Positions 24,454 through 32,993 of a DNA stretch of 38,025 bases are shown here, one piece after another. This DNA is from an uncultured Agathobaculum sp. (GTDB lineage Bacteria; Bacillota; Clostridia; Oscillospirales; Butyricicoccaceae): positions 1-38,025 of the forward strand of contig CALWEB010000021.1 in the NCBI GenBank assembly GCA_944376955.1, written 5' to 3'. Position numbers and translations under genes: made by a program. How positions within the stretch are numbered: position 1 is the first letter of the stretch; the number at the start of each line of letters is the position of its first letter. The notes under the pieces are model-generated. The model ran no database searches and had not been told where the DNA came from. It saw only the letters and a list, made by a program, of their open reading frames with translations.

Positions 24454-27400
24454 TTATGCTGCAAGAATGCCGGACAGAAGCTGGAACGCTTCCGCACGGA
24501 TGATCAGGTTGTTCAGACGCAGCGTGTTGTCGTCATACCCGTTCATCTTGCCCTGTGAAACCAGTCCTGCGATCGAGGACTGCGCCCACGCCGGAATCGT
24601 CCCGGCATCGGTGAACGCGTCCAGTACGGACAGGTCATCCGACGAAATCTTTGCCGCGCGGGCAATCATCACCGCCACCTCGGCGCGCGACGCCACATTA
24701 CGACCATTCATGTGACCCTTGTCGTCGCCCTGCATAATACCGGCATCCTTCGCCGCCTGCAGCACACCCGCTGCCCATGCGGCGGAGTTGTCCGCCGGAT
24801 CGAGTTTTGCATCAGCTACCGGCTCCAGCCCTAGAGCATTGACCAGCAGAGACGCCACTTCCTGCCGTGTGATGCGGTCCTTCGGACGCACGCTACCGGT
24901 ATCGTCACCCTTGACGATGCCGCGTTCCATCAAATCCCGGATGGTGTCCTCCGCCCAGTAGCCGGACGGGATATCCCAGCCGACCTCACCGCTCGGCCCA
25001 GAGGGTTCGGACGGCTCTACCGGCGTGCCTTCGTCTGCCTTGCCTGAATAATCGTCAAAATCTGCAGACAGCGCGCGGTATACATCCGCAGACTGATGGC
25101 CTGCGCCGTCCGCAAAGGTGCCCTTTTTCCAATCCGCCCAAGTATTCCACGCGGTTTCATTGCCAGCCTTGAGCGTGTAAGTGTTCAGGACAGGCAGATA
25201 GCTTGCATCCGTACCCAGATCGGACGTGAACTTGGTGACGATGCGCATGTAAGCACCTTCACCCGCGCCGGTCAGATCGATCGTGCCGGCGCCGTTTTCC
25301 AGCGCGTACTGCTTAGAACCCGACACTGTCTTGCCGTCCTGCGAGAACTCCACCGTCGCGTCGATCTTCGCGCCGCCTTCGATCACCGCGTCATAAGCAA
25401 GGGACTCAGGCGCACCGGATACCTTCACCCATTCGGTGGTATGCGTACCGGTCTGTACGATGTTCGCCGGGTCGAAATCCAACCAAAGCACCATATCGCT
25501 GCTCTTCGGGCCCGCTGCTGTCGGATTACCGTGTACCGAAGCGACCTCGCTCTCGGTCAGCTTGCTCTGGTACAGGCGGGCCTGCGAAATCTCGCCCGCG
25601 AGCATGGTGCGGTCAATGCCGCGGCCACGGTTGGTCAGCAGAGCGCCGGTGTAGGAGAAGCCGATGTAAGTGGAAGCACCCGGCCAGTTCTTGATCTCGG
25701 AATCAAACGCCGGAGCGTCAATATGGCCGCTGTGGTACTTGTTCTGATAAGAGTCGCCGCCGGTTGTGCGGTCAAAGCCGCCGACATACTGCACCCACTC
25801 GCCCTTCTTGATGCCCGCGTTGTCGTCCGCGTCGTCATCGTTCCAGAAGAACTCGCCGTTGTCGTTGTCAAAACCGATGCCGACCGTGACCTTGCCGGTC
25901 GCGCGCACCGCCATGCGGTACAGGTAATTGGTGCCCCAGCCAATCGACACACCCTTGGTCATCAACGGGTTATGGTCGCGCCCGGTCGGGGTCAGCGTGT
26001 CGATGCCGGTGCCCGGGCAGTTCGGGAGCTTGGCCCAAACCATGCCGGTGATGCCGTCCGTGATCGTGAAATTGCCGTTATCCGGAATTTCCACATAATC
26101 CTTGTCGCCATCGAGGATGATTGTACCCTTTCCGGTTGCATCCTTGCCGAGCGTGGGCGCACCGTGCAGATAGCCGTTGTTGCCCATACCGGACTTATCT
26201 TTGACCATCGGCATACCCTGAATCGAGCCTTCGATGGAAACGGTCTGCACCGCGGAATCCCCGATGCGCACCTTGAAATCGCCGGACTTTTCAAACTGAT
26301 AGGTAAATTCGCAGGTCTTAACGCCGCCTGCGGCAATGTCATACTGCTTGCTCTCGATTGCCTTATCGTCAATGTAAAGCGTTGCGGTCGCCGTACCGGC
26401 TTCGTTGCCGATATTGGTCACGTCCGCCTTGATGTGCAGCACATCGCTGTTGATATCGCTGATCTCACCGTCGCCCAGCTTGGTGCGGACGTTGGTGTAC
26501 GAGAAGGTCGCGGGACGGAAATTAACCTGCACAGTCTGGGGCTTGCCGCCGACCTTGAGGGTGTGCGTGCCGGTCGTGGTCAATTTGACCGTGCCGCGCA
26601 GCTCAATGGACTCGCCCGGGTCAATGGTCTTGACACCGTTGGACTCCACGCGCACCGGCTCGCCCGAAGTGGACACACCGCTGTCGCTGACCAGCTCGCC
26701 GTAAATGTACTTCATGGTGCCGTTGTCGTCCACCGGGATAACTGCCGCTGCCATGCCCTTCCCGTTGTTCTTCACGGTTGCGGAAATTTCAATCTCACTG
26801 TTGCAAGGCACTGGGCCGGACTGGATGGAGACATCCGAGTAAGCCAGCTGCTGCTTGGCAACGGCCGTCACAGTCGTGCCAACCACCTGGCCCTCCGCCA
26901 TGTTGGACGTGGTCAGCACATCACCCTTGATCGTGTGGGTCATATAGCTGCCCTTGGCGCTGACAGCGCGGGAATCCTGATGGGTCAGGTAAATCGTACC
27001 CGCACCTACCGTTGGGTCATCGGACACCGCACGGGCATAGCTGTGCGTGTGGCCAGCGAGCATCATATCGACGTGGCCTGCCTCGGCCACGGATGCAATG
27101 TGCATCTTGGTGTAGGGATCAGAGATCGGGTGGTGCATGACCAGAATGCGGAACTTCTTGTCCTGATTCTTGGCCAGATCATCCTTGAGCCACTGCACGG
27201 ACTTTTCGATCTTGTCTGCGGTGGCCGCGTCCATCTGCCCGCCCGAGGTTTCGGCGTTCATCTGGAACAGCGCCCACGGGTTGCTGTCCATCAGGTCGAA
27301 ATGGATGTCGCCGTAGTCAAAGGCGATGTTGCCTTCCACCACAGAGCCGTATTCCTCGGTCTGGGTGTCGATGACATACATATCGAAATAATCGCTGAAA

Positions 27401-28014
27401 TCATGGTTGCCGCAGGCATACACAACCGGATAGTTGTGGATAAACTCGCCGCTGTTGAACCAGAACGCATATTGCTCTTTCTGCGTGCCGGTGCCTTCCA
27501 CCATATCACCGCCGTGAATGATGAAAGCGGGATCGTATGCGGCAACAGCTGCGTCAAAGGTGCTCTTTGTGTCAAACTTGTGCGTATCCGTAATCGAGAT
27601 ATAGCGCACTTCCTCCGGGTTTTCTTCCAGCGTGCGGAAGGTACCCTTGCAGTTTTCGCCGCCCGCAAGCGTTACTTCATAGTAATACCGCGCACCCGGC
27701 GTCAAATCGGTGAATTTGTAACGGAAAATGTTGGTCTGCACACCACCGTATGCCGGTGCAGACGGGTCGCGCTCAATGGTAATTGGGTCGCCCAGCGCAT
27801 TGGCATCCGTGCCCCACCGGATGGTGGTCGCGTCTGCGGTGTCTGTCTCCCATACGGCTACCATACTGTTCGTTTTCGGTGCGAGCAGGTACGGTCCGAT
27901 GACAAATTTCGCGGCCTCCGCCGCGAACGCGGCCGGCAGCATCGCCGTGACCATTACCACGGCCAACAACATGCTGAGCAGTCGCTTGGATAGACTGAGT
28001 TGTCGCTTCATCAT
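24454..28014 (-). CDS. Large exported metallophosphoesterase with LamG-like domain and SLH anchors
   Basis: A 1186-residue surface protein. The first of two adjacent ATGs (28014) follows an AAGGAGAG site. Domains: signal peptide 1-32 ending AAFAAEA; purple-acid-phosphatase-like fibronectin domain about 36-128; calcineurin-type metallophosphoesterase about 134-350 with metal ligands Asp143/His145, Asp170 (HGGD), Asn203-His204 (GNHD), His294-His295 and GHTH (321-324); two CARDB-like beta domains about 385-500 and 505-595; LamG/concanavalin-type domain about 605-830; a further beta domain to about 985; a Pro/Ser/Glu linker; and SLH repeats about 1013-1186. The SLH part should hold it on the cell wall. 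It may release phosphate from an extracellular ester, with the LamG domain binding glycan or protein; the substrate is unknown. Confidence 0.88.
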   Translation of the reverse strand: MMKRQLSLSKRLLSMLLAVVMVTAMLPAAFAAEAAKFVIGPYLLAPKTNSMVAVWETDTADATTIRWGTDANALGDPITIERDPSAPAYGGVQTNIFRYKFTDLTPGARYYYEVTLAGGENCKGTFRTLEENPEEVRYISITDTHKFDTKSTFDAAVAAYDPAFIIHGGDMVEGTGTQKEQYAFWFNSGEFIHNYPVVYACGNHDFSDYFDMYVIDTQTEEYGSVVEGNIAFDYGDIHFDLMDSNPWALFQMNAETSGGQMDAATADKIEKSVQWLKDDLAKNQDKKFRILVMHHPISDPYTKMHIASVAEAGHVDMMLAGHTHSYARAVSDDPTVGAGTIYLTHQDSRAVSAKGSYMTHTIKGDVLTTSNMAEGQVVGTTVTAVAKQQLAYSDVSIQSGPVPCNSEIEISATVKNNGKGMAAAVIPVDDNGTMKYIYGELVSDSGVSTSGEPVRVESNGVKTIDPGESIELRGTVKLTTTGTHTLKVGGKPQTVQVNFRPATFSYTNVRTKLGDGEISDINSDVLHIKADVTNIGNEAGTATATLYIDDKAIESKQYDIAAGGVKTCEFTYQFEKSGDFKVRIGDSAVQTVSIEGSIQGMPMVKDKSGMGNNGYLHGAPTLGKDATGKGTIILDGDKDYVEIPDNGNFTITDGITGMVWAKLPNCPGTGIDTLTPTGRDHNPLMTKGVSIGWGTNYLYRMAVRATGKVTVGIGFDNDNGEFFWNDDDADDNAGIKKGEWVQYVGGFDRTTGGDSYQNKYHSGHIDAPAFDSEIKNWPGASTYIGFSYTGALLTNRGRGIDRTMLAGEISQARLYQSKLTESEVASVHGNPTAAGPKSSDMVLWLDFDPANIVQTGTHTTEWVKVSGAPESLAYDAVIEGGAKIDATVEFSQDGKTVSGSKQYALENGAGTIDLTGAGEGAYMRIVTKFTSDLGTDASYLPVLNTYTLKAGNETAWNTWADWKKGTFADGAGHQSADVYRALSADFDDYSGKADEGTPVEPSEPSGPSGEVGWDIPSGYWAEDTIRDLMERGIVKGDDTGSVRPKDRITRQEVASLLVNALGLEPVADAKLDPADNSAAWAAGVLQAAKDAGIMQGDDKGHMNGRNVASRAEVAVMIARAAKISSDDLSVLDAFTDAGTIPAWAQSSIAGLVSQGKMNGYDDNTLRLNNLIIRAEAFQLLSGILAA

Positions 28015-28072
28015 TCTCTCTCCTTTTCCTTGGTTTTCCCGGCAGACAGCCTTCCGGGGTTTGGTTTTATAC

Positions 28073-28101
28073 ATAATATCTGAAAAAGGAACTTTTTGCA
28101 A
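28073..28101 (-). promoter_or_regulatory. Candidate promoter of the SLH phosphoesterase gene
   Basis: Minus-strand TTGCAA (28096-28101), 17-base spacer, TATTAT (28073-28078), about 60 bases before the start codon. Confidence 0.55.
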
Positions 28102-28291
28102 ACCAATCCTTGTGTGATTTTCCCCGTGCATTCTCCACAAAGCGGCATATTGCACAGTTTATTCTCCAGCTTACCCATATGGATTGTTGTGCATTACCAA
28201 CAGCGCTTTGTGTTCGTTTTGTGTACTTTACGAGAATTTTACATTTTGGCAAAAAGTTATCAGATGCTAACTCCACAATCAGAGTCCAACA

Positions 28292-28331
28292 GAAAACGCG
28301 CCGCAGGCTATGCCTCCTGCGGCGCGTTTTC
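28292..28331 (-). terminator. Terminator of the glucuronate operon
   Basis: Perfect 16-base inverted repeat, GAAAACGCGCCGCAGG (28292-28307) with 28316-28331, eight-base loop. On the minus strand it ends GCGTTTTC, 37 bases after the uxuB stop. Confidence 0.85.
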
Positions 28332-28367
28332 AATGGATTTTAGGCTCTTGTTTATTAGGAAAAAGGG

Positions 28368-29984
28368 TTATCCACGCAGATATTCCTGCAAGGTGCTGCG
28401 CACGGCACCCGGGCCGGCGATCAGCTTGCCAAACATGGTTTCGATCTTGTCTGCAAGGCCGTTTGCGACCAGATCAGCCGCGAACACCGCCTCATTGGAC
28501 AGAATCGGGCGCAGCTTGTCACCCACAGATGCGGGCTTGCCCAACTCGATGCCAGACAGCTGCTGCTGCAAGGTTTCGAGCATCGGGTCGGAGGAAACCT
28601 CCATCTTTTCACCCTTATCGTCCACACCAAGCAGATAGCGCAGCCAGCCTGCAATGGCCAGCGGGATGAACGTCAGGCTCTTGACATCCAGCTTGTCGGA
28701 TGCGATATAGCTCTTAATCGTTTCACCGAAACGGATCGGAATCTTCTGAGAGGTATCGGTCGCAATGCGCTGCGGGGTGTCCGGGATGAACGGATTCGGG
28801 AAGCGCTGACCCACAACCTCCGCGATAAAATCGGCGGGCTTGATGATGCCCGGGTCGGTCACGACCGGCATCCCCTCGTCATAGCCGATATGCTCGATCA
28901 GGCCCTTGAGTTCGGTGTCCTGCATCTCGGCAGCGATGCTGGTGTAGCCCAGCAGGCAGCCGTAAACCGCCAGTGCCGTGTGCAGGGGGTTCAGGCAGGT
29001 TGTGACCTTCATGCGCTCGGTCTTGTTGACCGTGTCGCGGTCGGTCATGTAGACGCCCGCCTTCTCGAGCGCTGGACGGCCGTTAGGGAAATTATCCTCC
29101 ACCACCAAGTACTGCGGGATCTCCGCATTGACAAACGGCGCGATGAAGGTATTGCGGCCGGTGACGATCGGCTCCATATCCTCGATGCCGTCTGCCAGCA
29201 GGGCATTGTCCACTTCCTTGGCCGGGCGCGGGGTGATCTTGTCGATCATGCTCCACGGGAACGCGACGCGGGTTTCATCCTGCATGTAGGAAACGAAGCC
29301 ATCATCCACCAGACCGTTGTTCTTCCATGCTTCGACGACTTCGAGCACGCTGCTGCGCAGCTTTTCGCCGTTGTGCGAGCAGTTGTCCATGCTGGCCAGC
29401 GCGATCGGGTACGCGCCTGCCTTGTAACGCTCGTACATCAGCGCCGCAACCATGCTCATCGCGTGACGCGCGCCGGACGGACCGGCCTTCATGTCCTCGA
29501 CGACCACCGGCATCAGCTCGCCCTTGATGTTGCGCAGCGCATAGCCCTTCTCGGTGATGGTAAAGCTGACCATCTGCAAAGAGGGGTTGACGAAAATTTT
29601 GCGCAGCTTGTCCATTTCAGCGGCATCCGAGCTGTCCGCGCACACGCTATCCGCGATGGAGGCAACGATCTCGCGCTCGGTCGAGCCGTCCGGCTTGAGG
29701 CCGACCATCATGGTCAGCTCATCGTGCGGCTTATAAATCTTCTTGATGATGTCGTAGTCGAAGGTGTCGCCCGCGATGATACCGCAAGTCGCCTCGCCCT
29801 CGTTGAGCAGACGCTGCTGCAACATCGCCACAAAGCCGCGGAAGATATTGCCCGCGCCAAAATGCACCCAAACCGGGGTCTCAGCGGTCTGCGCACGCAT
29901 CTTCTGCACATCAAACTGCGGCAGCTTGACGCCAACGGCGTCCCAACCCGCCTTGTCCTGCAACGATTCCAGACAGAGTTTCAT
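28368..29984 (-). CDS. uxuB: Fructuronate reductase / mannitol-dehydrogenase family oxidoreductase UxuB
   Basis: NAD-dependent reductase that converts D-fructuronate to D-mannonate in glucuronate breakdown. The ATG at 29984 gives a 538-residue protein beginning MKLCLESL, in line with UxuB homologues; an ATG at 29993 is also possible. The cofactor region is VHFGAGNIFRG near residue 40; the polyol-dehydrogenase motif ASMDNCSHNG and the catalytic-region Lys/Asn of KVTTCLNPLHTALA are present. Tagaturonate reductase (UxaB) belongs to the same superfamily, but the operon with uxuA and uxaC and no uxaA makes fructuronate the likely substrate. It is the last gene of the operon, separated from dctM by a hairpin. 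Confidence 0.9.
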   Translation of the reverse strand: MKLCLESLQDKAGWDAVGVKLPQFDVQKMRAQTAETPVWVHFGAGNIFRGFVAMLQQRLLNEGEATCGIIAGDTFDYDIIKKIYKPHDELTMMVGLKPDGSTEREIVASIADSVCADSSDAAEMDKLRKIFVNPSLQMVSFTITEKGYALRNIKGELMPVVVEDMKAGPSGARHAMSMVAALMYERYKAGAYPIALASMDNCSHNGEKLRSSVLEVVEAWKNNGLVDDGFVSYMQDETRVAFPWSMIDKITPRPAKEVDNALLADGIEDMEPIVTGRNTFIAPFVNAEIPQYLVVEDNFPNGRPALEKAGVYMTDRDTVNKTERMKVTTCLNPLHTALAVYGCLLGYTSIAAEMQDTELKGLIEHIGYDEGMPVVTDPGIIKPADFIAEVVGQRFPNPFIPDTPQRIATDTSQKIPIRFGETIKSYIASDKLDVKSLTFIPLAIAGWLRYLLGVDDKGEKMEVSSDPMLETLQQQLSGIELGKPASVGDKLRPILSNEAVFAADLVANGLADKIETMFGKLIAGPGAVRSTLQEYLRG

Positions 29985-30031
29985 AGGTATCATTTCCTTT
30001 CCAGAATTTGAAATCATATGATATTCCCCGT

Positions 30032-30062
30032 CATCCATCCTGCAAAACCCGCAGGATGGATG
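30032..30062 (-). other. Stem-loop between dctM and uxuB
   Basis: Perfect 12-base inverted repeat, CATCCATCCTGC (30032-30043) with 30051-30062, seven-base loop, in the only larger gap of the operon. No T-run follows, so RNA processing or stabilisation is more likely than termination. Confidence 0.65.
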
Positions 30063-30087
30063 TGGGGTAAACCAACGGTGTTTCGTC

Positions 30088-31389
30088 TCAGATCAGTCCG
30101 GCTGCCATCGGCAGGCCAAGGCTGACCATTGGGACATAAGTGACAAGAAGCAGACCAATCAAAATGGCCACATAATACCAGAGCATATACGGCATGACCT
30201 TGGATAGGCTCGACCGCCCGACCTTAATGGCCACGAACAGCGTATTGCCGACCGGCGGGGTGATGTTGCCGATGCACAGGTTATAAACCAGGATCAGGCC
30301 AAACTGCACGGGATCCATGCCAAAGGTCTTGACTACCGGCAGGAACAGCGGCGTGAAGATCAGGATTGCCGGGGTAACATCCATAAAGGTGCCGGCAATC
30401 AGCAGGATGACGTTCATAATCAGCAGGATGATGATCGGGTTCTGGGTCAGACCGAGCAGCGCTTCCGAGATGGCCTGCGGGATCTGGGTAAACGCCATAA
30501 CCCAGCCGAGAATGTTCGAGACGCCGATCAGAAACACGACCATGCCGCTCATCTTGGCGCTTTCGACCACGATATTCCAGAACGATTTGAGCGTGATATT
30601 CCGATAGCAGATGCCAAGGATGAGAGCGTACACCACCGCGATGGCCGAGCCTTCGGTCGCGGTGAAGATACCGCCAATGATGCCGCCGATGACGACAACG
30701 ATCAAGGACAGGGACGGGATCGCCTTGAGCGTGCAAACGCCAAGGTTTTTCCAGTCAAACTTGCCGGGCATTCCTTTGTAGCCCTTTTTCTTGGCGATGA
30801 CCACGGCAACCACCATGCAGCACAGTGCCCAGATGATGCCCGGAATATAGCCGGCCATGAACAGTGCCGCAACCGAGGTGCCGCCAGCGGCCAGCGAATA
30901 GGTGATCAGCGCGTTGGAAGGCGGAATCAGCAGACCGGACGGGGCGGACGCGCCATTGGTTGCCGCGCACAGCGCCTTGTCATATCCCTGTTCTTCCTCG
31001 CCCTTTTCCACCATGCTGCCGACCGCCGCAGCCGCAGCGGAAGCCGAGCCGGAAATTGCGCCAAACAGCGCGTTTGCCCCAATGTTGGTCACAAGCAGCG
31101 CGCCGGGCAGCTTGCCCAGAATCGCCATCACAAAATCCACCAGACGCTTTGCGATACCGCCCTGATTCATCAGGTTGCCCGCAAGGATAAAGAACGGGAT
31201 CGCGGTCAGGCTGAACTTGCTCATGCCGACGAAGATGCGCTGCGCGCCGGTGATCACCGAAACATCCAGCAGCACGGTCTGCAAAATCGCAATCAGCGAG
31301 GAAATACCGATGGAATATGAGATCGGCACGCCGATGACCAGCAGTACGGCCAAGATGCCGATGATAATCAGCAAAGACTGTATTGCCAT
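30088..31389 (-). CDS. dctM: TRAP transporter large permease DctM (glucuronate system)
   Basis: Large TRAP permease of 433 residues with about 12 hydrophobic segments and the family motifs AIPFFILAGNLM, SGSASAAAAAVGS, PSGLLIPPSNALITYS and NITPPVGNTLFVA. It starts three bases after the dctQ stop with a GAGGGGG site. It is clearly diverged from the DctM at 14443-15726, so it is not a recent duplicate. Placed among uxaC, uxuA and uxuB it probably imports glucuronate (or another aldohexuronate) with sodium. Confidence 0.94.
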   Translation of the reverse strand: MAIQSLLIIIGILAVLLVIGVPISYSIGISSLIAILQTVLLDVSVITGAQRIFVGMSKFSLTAIPFFILAGNLMNQGGIAKRLVDFVMAILGKLPGALLVTNIGANALFGAISGSASAAAAAVGSMVEKGEEEQGYDKALCAATNGASAPSGLLIPPSNALITYSLAAGGTSVAALFMAGYIPGIIWALCCMVVAVVIAKKKGYKGMPGKFDWKNLGVCTLKAIPSLSLIVVVIGGIIGGIFTATEGSAIAVVYALILGICYRNITLKSFWNIVVESAKMSGMVVFLIGVSNILGWVMAFTQIPQAISEALLGLTQNPIIILLIMNVILLIAGTFMDVTPAILIFTPLFLPVVKTFGMDPVQFGLILVYNLCIGNITPPVGNTLFVAIKVGRSSLSKVMPYMLWYYVAILIGLLLVTYVPMVSLGLPMAAGLI

Positions 31390-31392
31390 ATG

Positions 31393-31887
31393 TTATGCCC
31401 CCTCTTTCTTTGCGTCCCCGCCGGTACCTTTGCAGATATCAGCGATATTCAGGACGGTATAAACCATGTTGAGTACACCGCACAACGGCATGACGACATA
31501 GAATACGCCAACCGCAACGCCGAGTGAGGAGGTCATCTGGCCCATCGCCAGCTGCGAAATCTGCACGCCGCCATATACCAAGATGATCAGCGAGAACGCA
31601 AAGGCGATCAGCTCTCCAAAAATGCTCAGCGCCTTCTGCGCAGAGGGCGGCATTTTTTCCACAAGGATGGGGATGTTCATATGGCCGCGCTCGCCGGTCA
31701 CCAGAGAGGCGCCCAGCAGGCTCGCCCAAGCAAACAGGTAGGAAACCAGTTCCTCCGACCAGGACGAGGGGTTTTGCAGGACATAGCGGGTGAATACCTG
31801 CCAGCAGGTCAACACGACCATGGCAATGAAACTCACACCAGCCAGCACATTCAGCAGCTTGTTGAGTACGTTTCTGAGTGTTTTCAT
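31393..31887 (-). CDS. dctQ: TRAP transporter small permease DctQ (glucuronate system)
   Basis: Four-helix TRAP subunit, 164 residues. Helices lie at about residues 12-34, 46-64, 84-106 and 122-146; the conserved SSWSEELVSYLFAWASLLG motif is present. It lies between dctP (15 bases before) and dctM (three bases after) and completes a three-part carrier. Confidence 0.93.
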   Translation of the reverse strand: MKTLRNVLNKLLNVLAGVSFIAMVVLTCWQVFTRYVLQNPSSWSEELVSYLFAWASLLGASLVTGERGHMNIPILVEKMPPSAQKALSIFGELIAFAFSLIILVYGGVQISQLAMGQMTSSLGVAVGVFYVVMPLCGVLNMVYTVLNIADICKGTGGDAKKEGA

Positions 31888-31902
31888 CTGTCATGCACCT
31901 CC

Positions 31903-32931
31903 TCAGGACTCGGTCGATGGATACTGCTCGTTATAGGCCTGAATCGCGTCGTAAATCGGCGCAAGATCCGGGTACTGTTCAAGCATGTCCTCGTGCATCG
32001 GCGCGCAGGCCTCCTGGAAGGGCTTGGTGTCCGGATACAGGAACTGAACCCCTTGCTCGTTCGCCGCGCGGTCCTTGGATTCCGCCACCGCGTCGGTCCA
32101 CTCTGCCCGCTGCACTTGGTTGACCAGCTGGAAGCCCTCTTCAAAGATGGCGCGCTCTTCCTCGCTCAGGCCGTCGAGGAAAGCAATGTTGCCGATCAGG
32201 ATATCCGGGATCATCTGGTGCATGTCATAGGAATAGTATTTGCACACGTCGCCGTGGCCGTTATCGGTCAGTGCCAGCTCGTTGTTCTCCGCGCCGTCAA
32301 TGATCTTGCTCTGCAACGCGGTATACACATCGCCAAAGCCCATCGGCGTAGCCGAACCACCCAGCAGGCTCATCATCTGCACGTTGGTGGGCGACTGCTG
32401 CACACGAATCTTGAGACCCTTGAGGTCGGCAGGTGTTTCGATCGGCGTATTGACGGTATAGAAGTTACGGGTGCCGGCATCCAGCCAGGTGACCGCCTCA
32501 AAGCCCGCGTCCTTGGTGGACTCGAAGATCGGGCCGGTGATAGCTTCGTCATCCATTGCGGCATGGTACGCCTCCGCACTGGCGAACAGGTACGGCAGAT
32601 TGAACAGGGTATAGTTGGTGCTAAAAGTCTCCAGCAGCGAGTTGGACGCTACACAGAAATTGATCGCACCGGTCTGTGTCAGCTGTACCATCTCATTTTG
32701 CGAACCCAACAGCTCGCTCGGGAATACCTCCACATCATACTTGTCGCCAAGCTTGCTTTCAATGAATTCTTCAAATGCCACCAGCGCAATATGGGTGGGG
32801 TGATTGGTTGACTGGTTATGTCCGATGCGGATGATCATTCTACCATCCGAACCCTGACCGCAGCCGGTCAGTACGGTTGCTGACACCACGGTTGCCAGCG
32901 CGAGCGCCAGCACTTTTTTCAACATTTTCAT
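31903..32931 (-). CDS. dctP: TRAP transporter binding lipoprotein DctP (glucuronate system)
   Basis: TRAP binding protein of 342 residues from the ATG at 32931, preceded by AGGAGG about 12 bases upstream. The signal peptide ends in lipobox VLTGC (Cys24 region), so it is a lipoprotein, unlike the DctP of the hexonate system. Motifs: IRIGHNQSTNHPTH at the mature start, FNLPYLF, AGTRNFYT and LKGLKIRVQQSP, where the Arg usually contacts the carboxylate. Neighbouring genes point to glucuronate or galacturonate as ligand. Confidence 0.93.
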   Translation of the reverse strand: MKMLKKVLALALATVVSATVLTGCGQGSDGRMIIRIGHNQSTNHPTHIALVAFEEFIESKLGDKYDVEVFPSELLGSQNEMVQLTQTGAINFCVASNSLLETFSTNYTLFNLPYLFASAEAYHAAMDDEAITGPIFESTKDAGFEAVTWLDAGTRNFYTVNTPIETPADLKGLKIRVQQSPTNVQMMSLLGGSATPMGFGDVYTALQSKIIDGAENNELALTDNGHGDVCKYYSYDMHQMIPDILIGNIAFLDGLSEEERAIFEEGFQLVNQVQRAEWTDAVAESKDRAANEQGVQFLYPDTKPFQEACAPMHEDMLEQYPDLAPIYDAIQAYNEQYPSTES

Positions 32932-32993
32932 CGTGCAGACGTTCCTCCTATCTTTCCTCTTTTCCACGGATTCCTCTTCTCCCACTGCGGAGT

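Larger units (their letters stand above)
28015..28367. other. Intergenic stretch between the phosphoesterase and uxuB
   Basis: 353 bases. The part next to the phosphoesterase holds its promoter; the part next to uxuB holds the uxuB-operon terminator at 28292-28331. The 190 AT-rich bases between them contain no convincing gene on either strand. Confidence 0.6.

Noticed and set aside
25096..27993. 965-codon open frame on the plus strand
   Set aside because: It lies antisense to the SLH phosphoesterase. The minus-strand protein has clear domains and a signal peptide, while this frame is His/Arg/Val-rich with no recognisable motif; it is a composition effect in GC-rich DNA.
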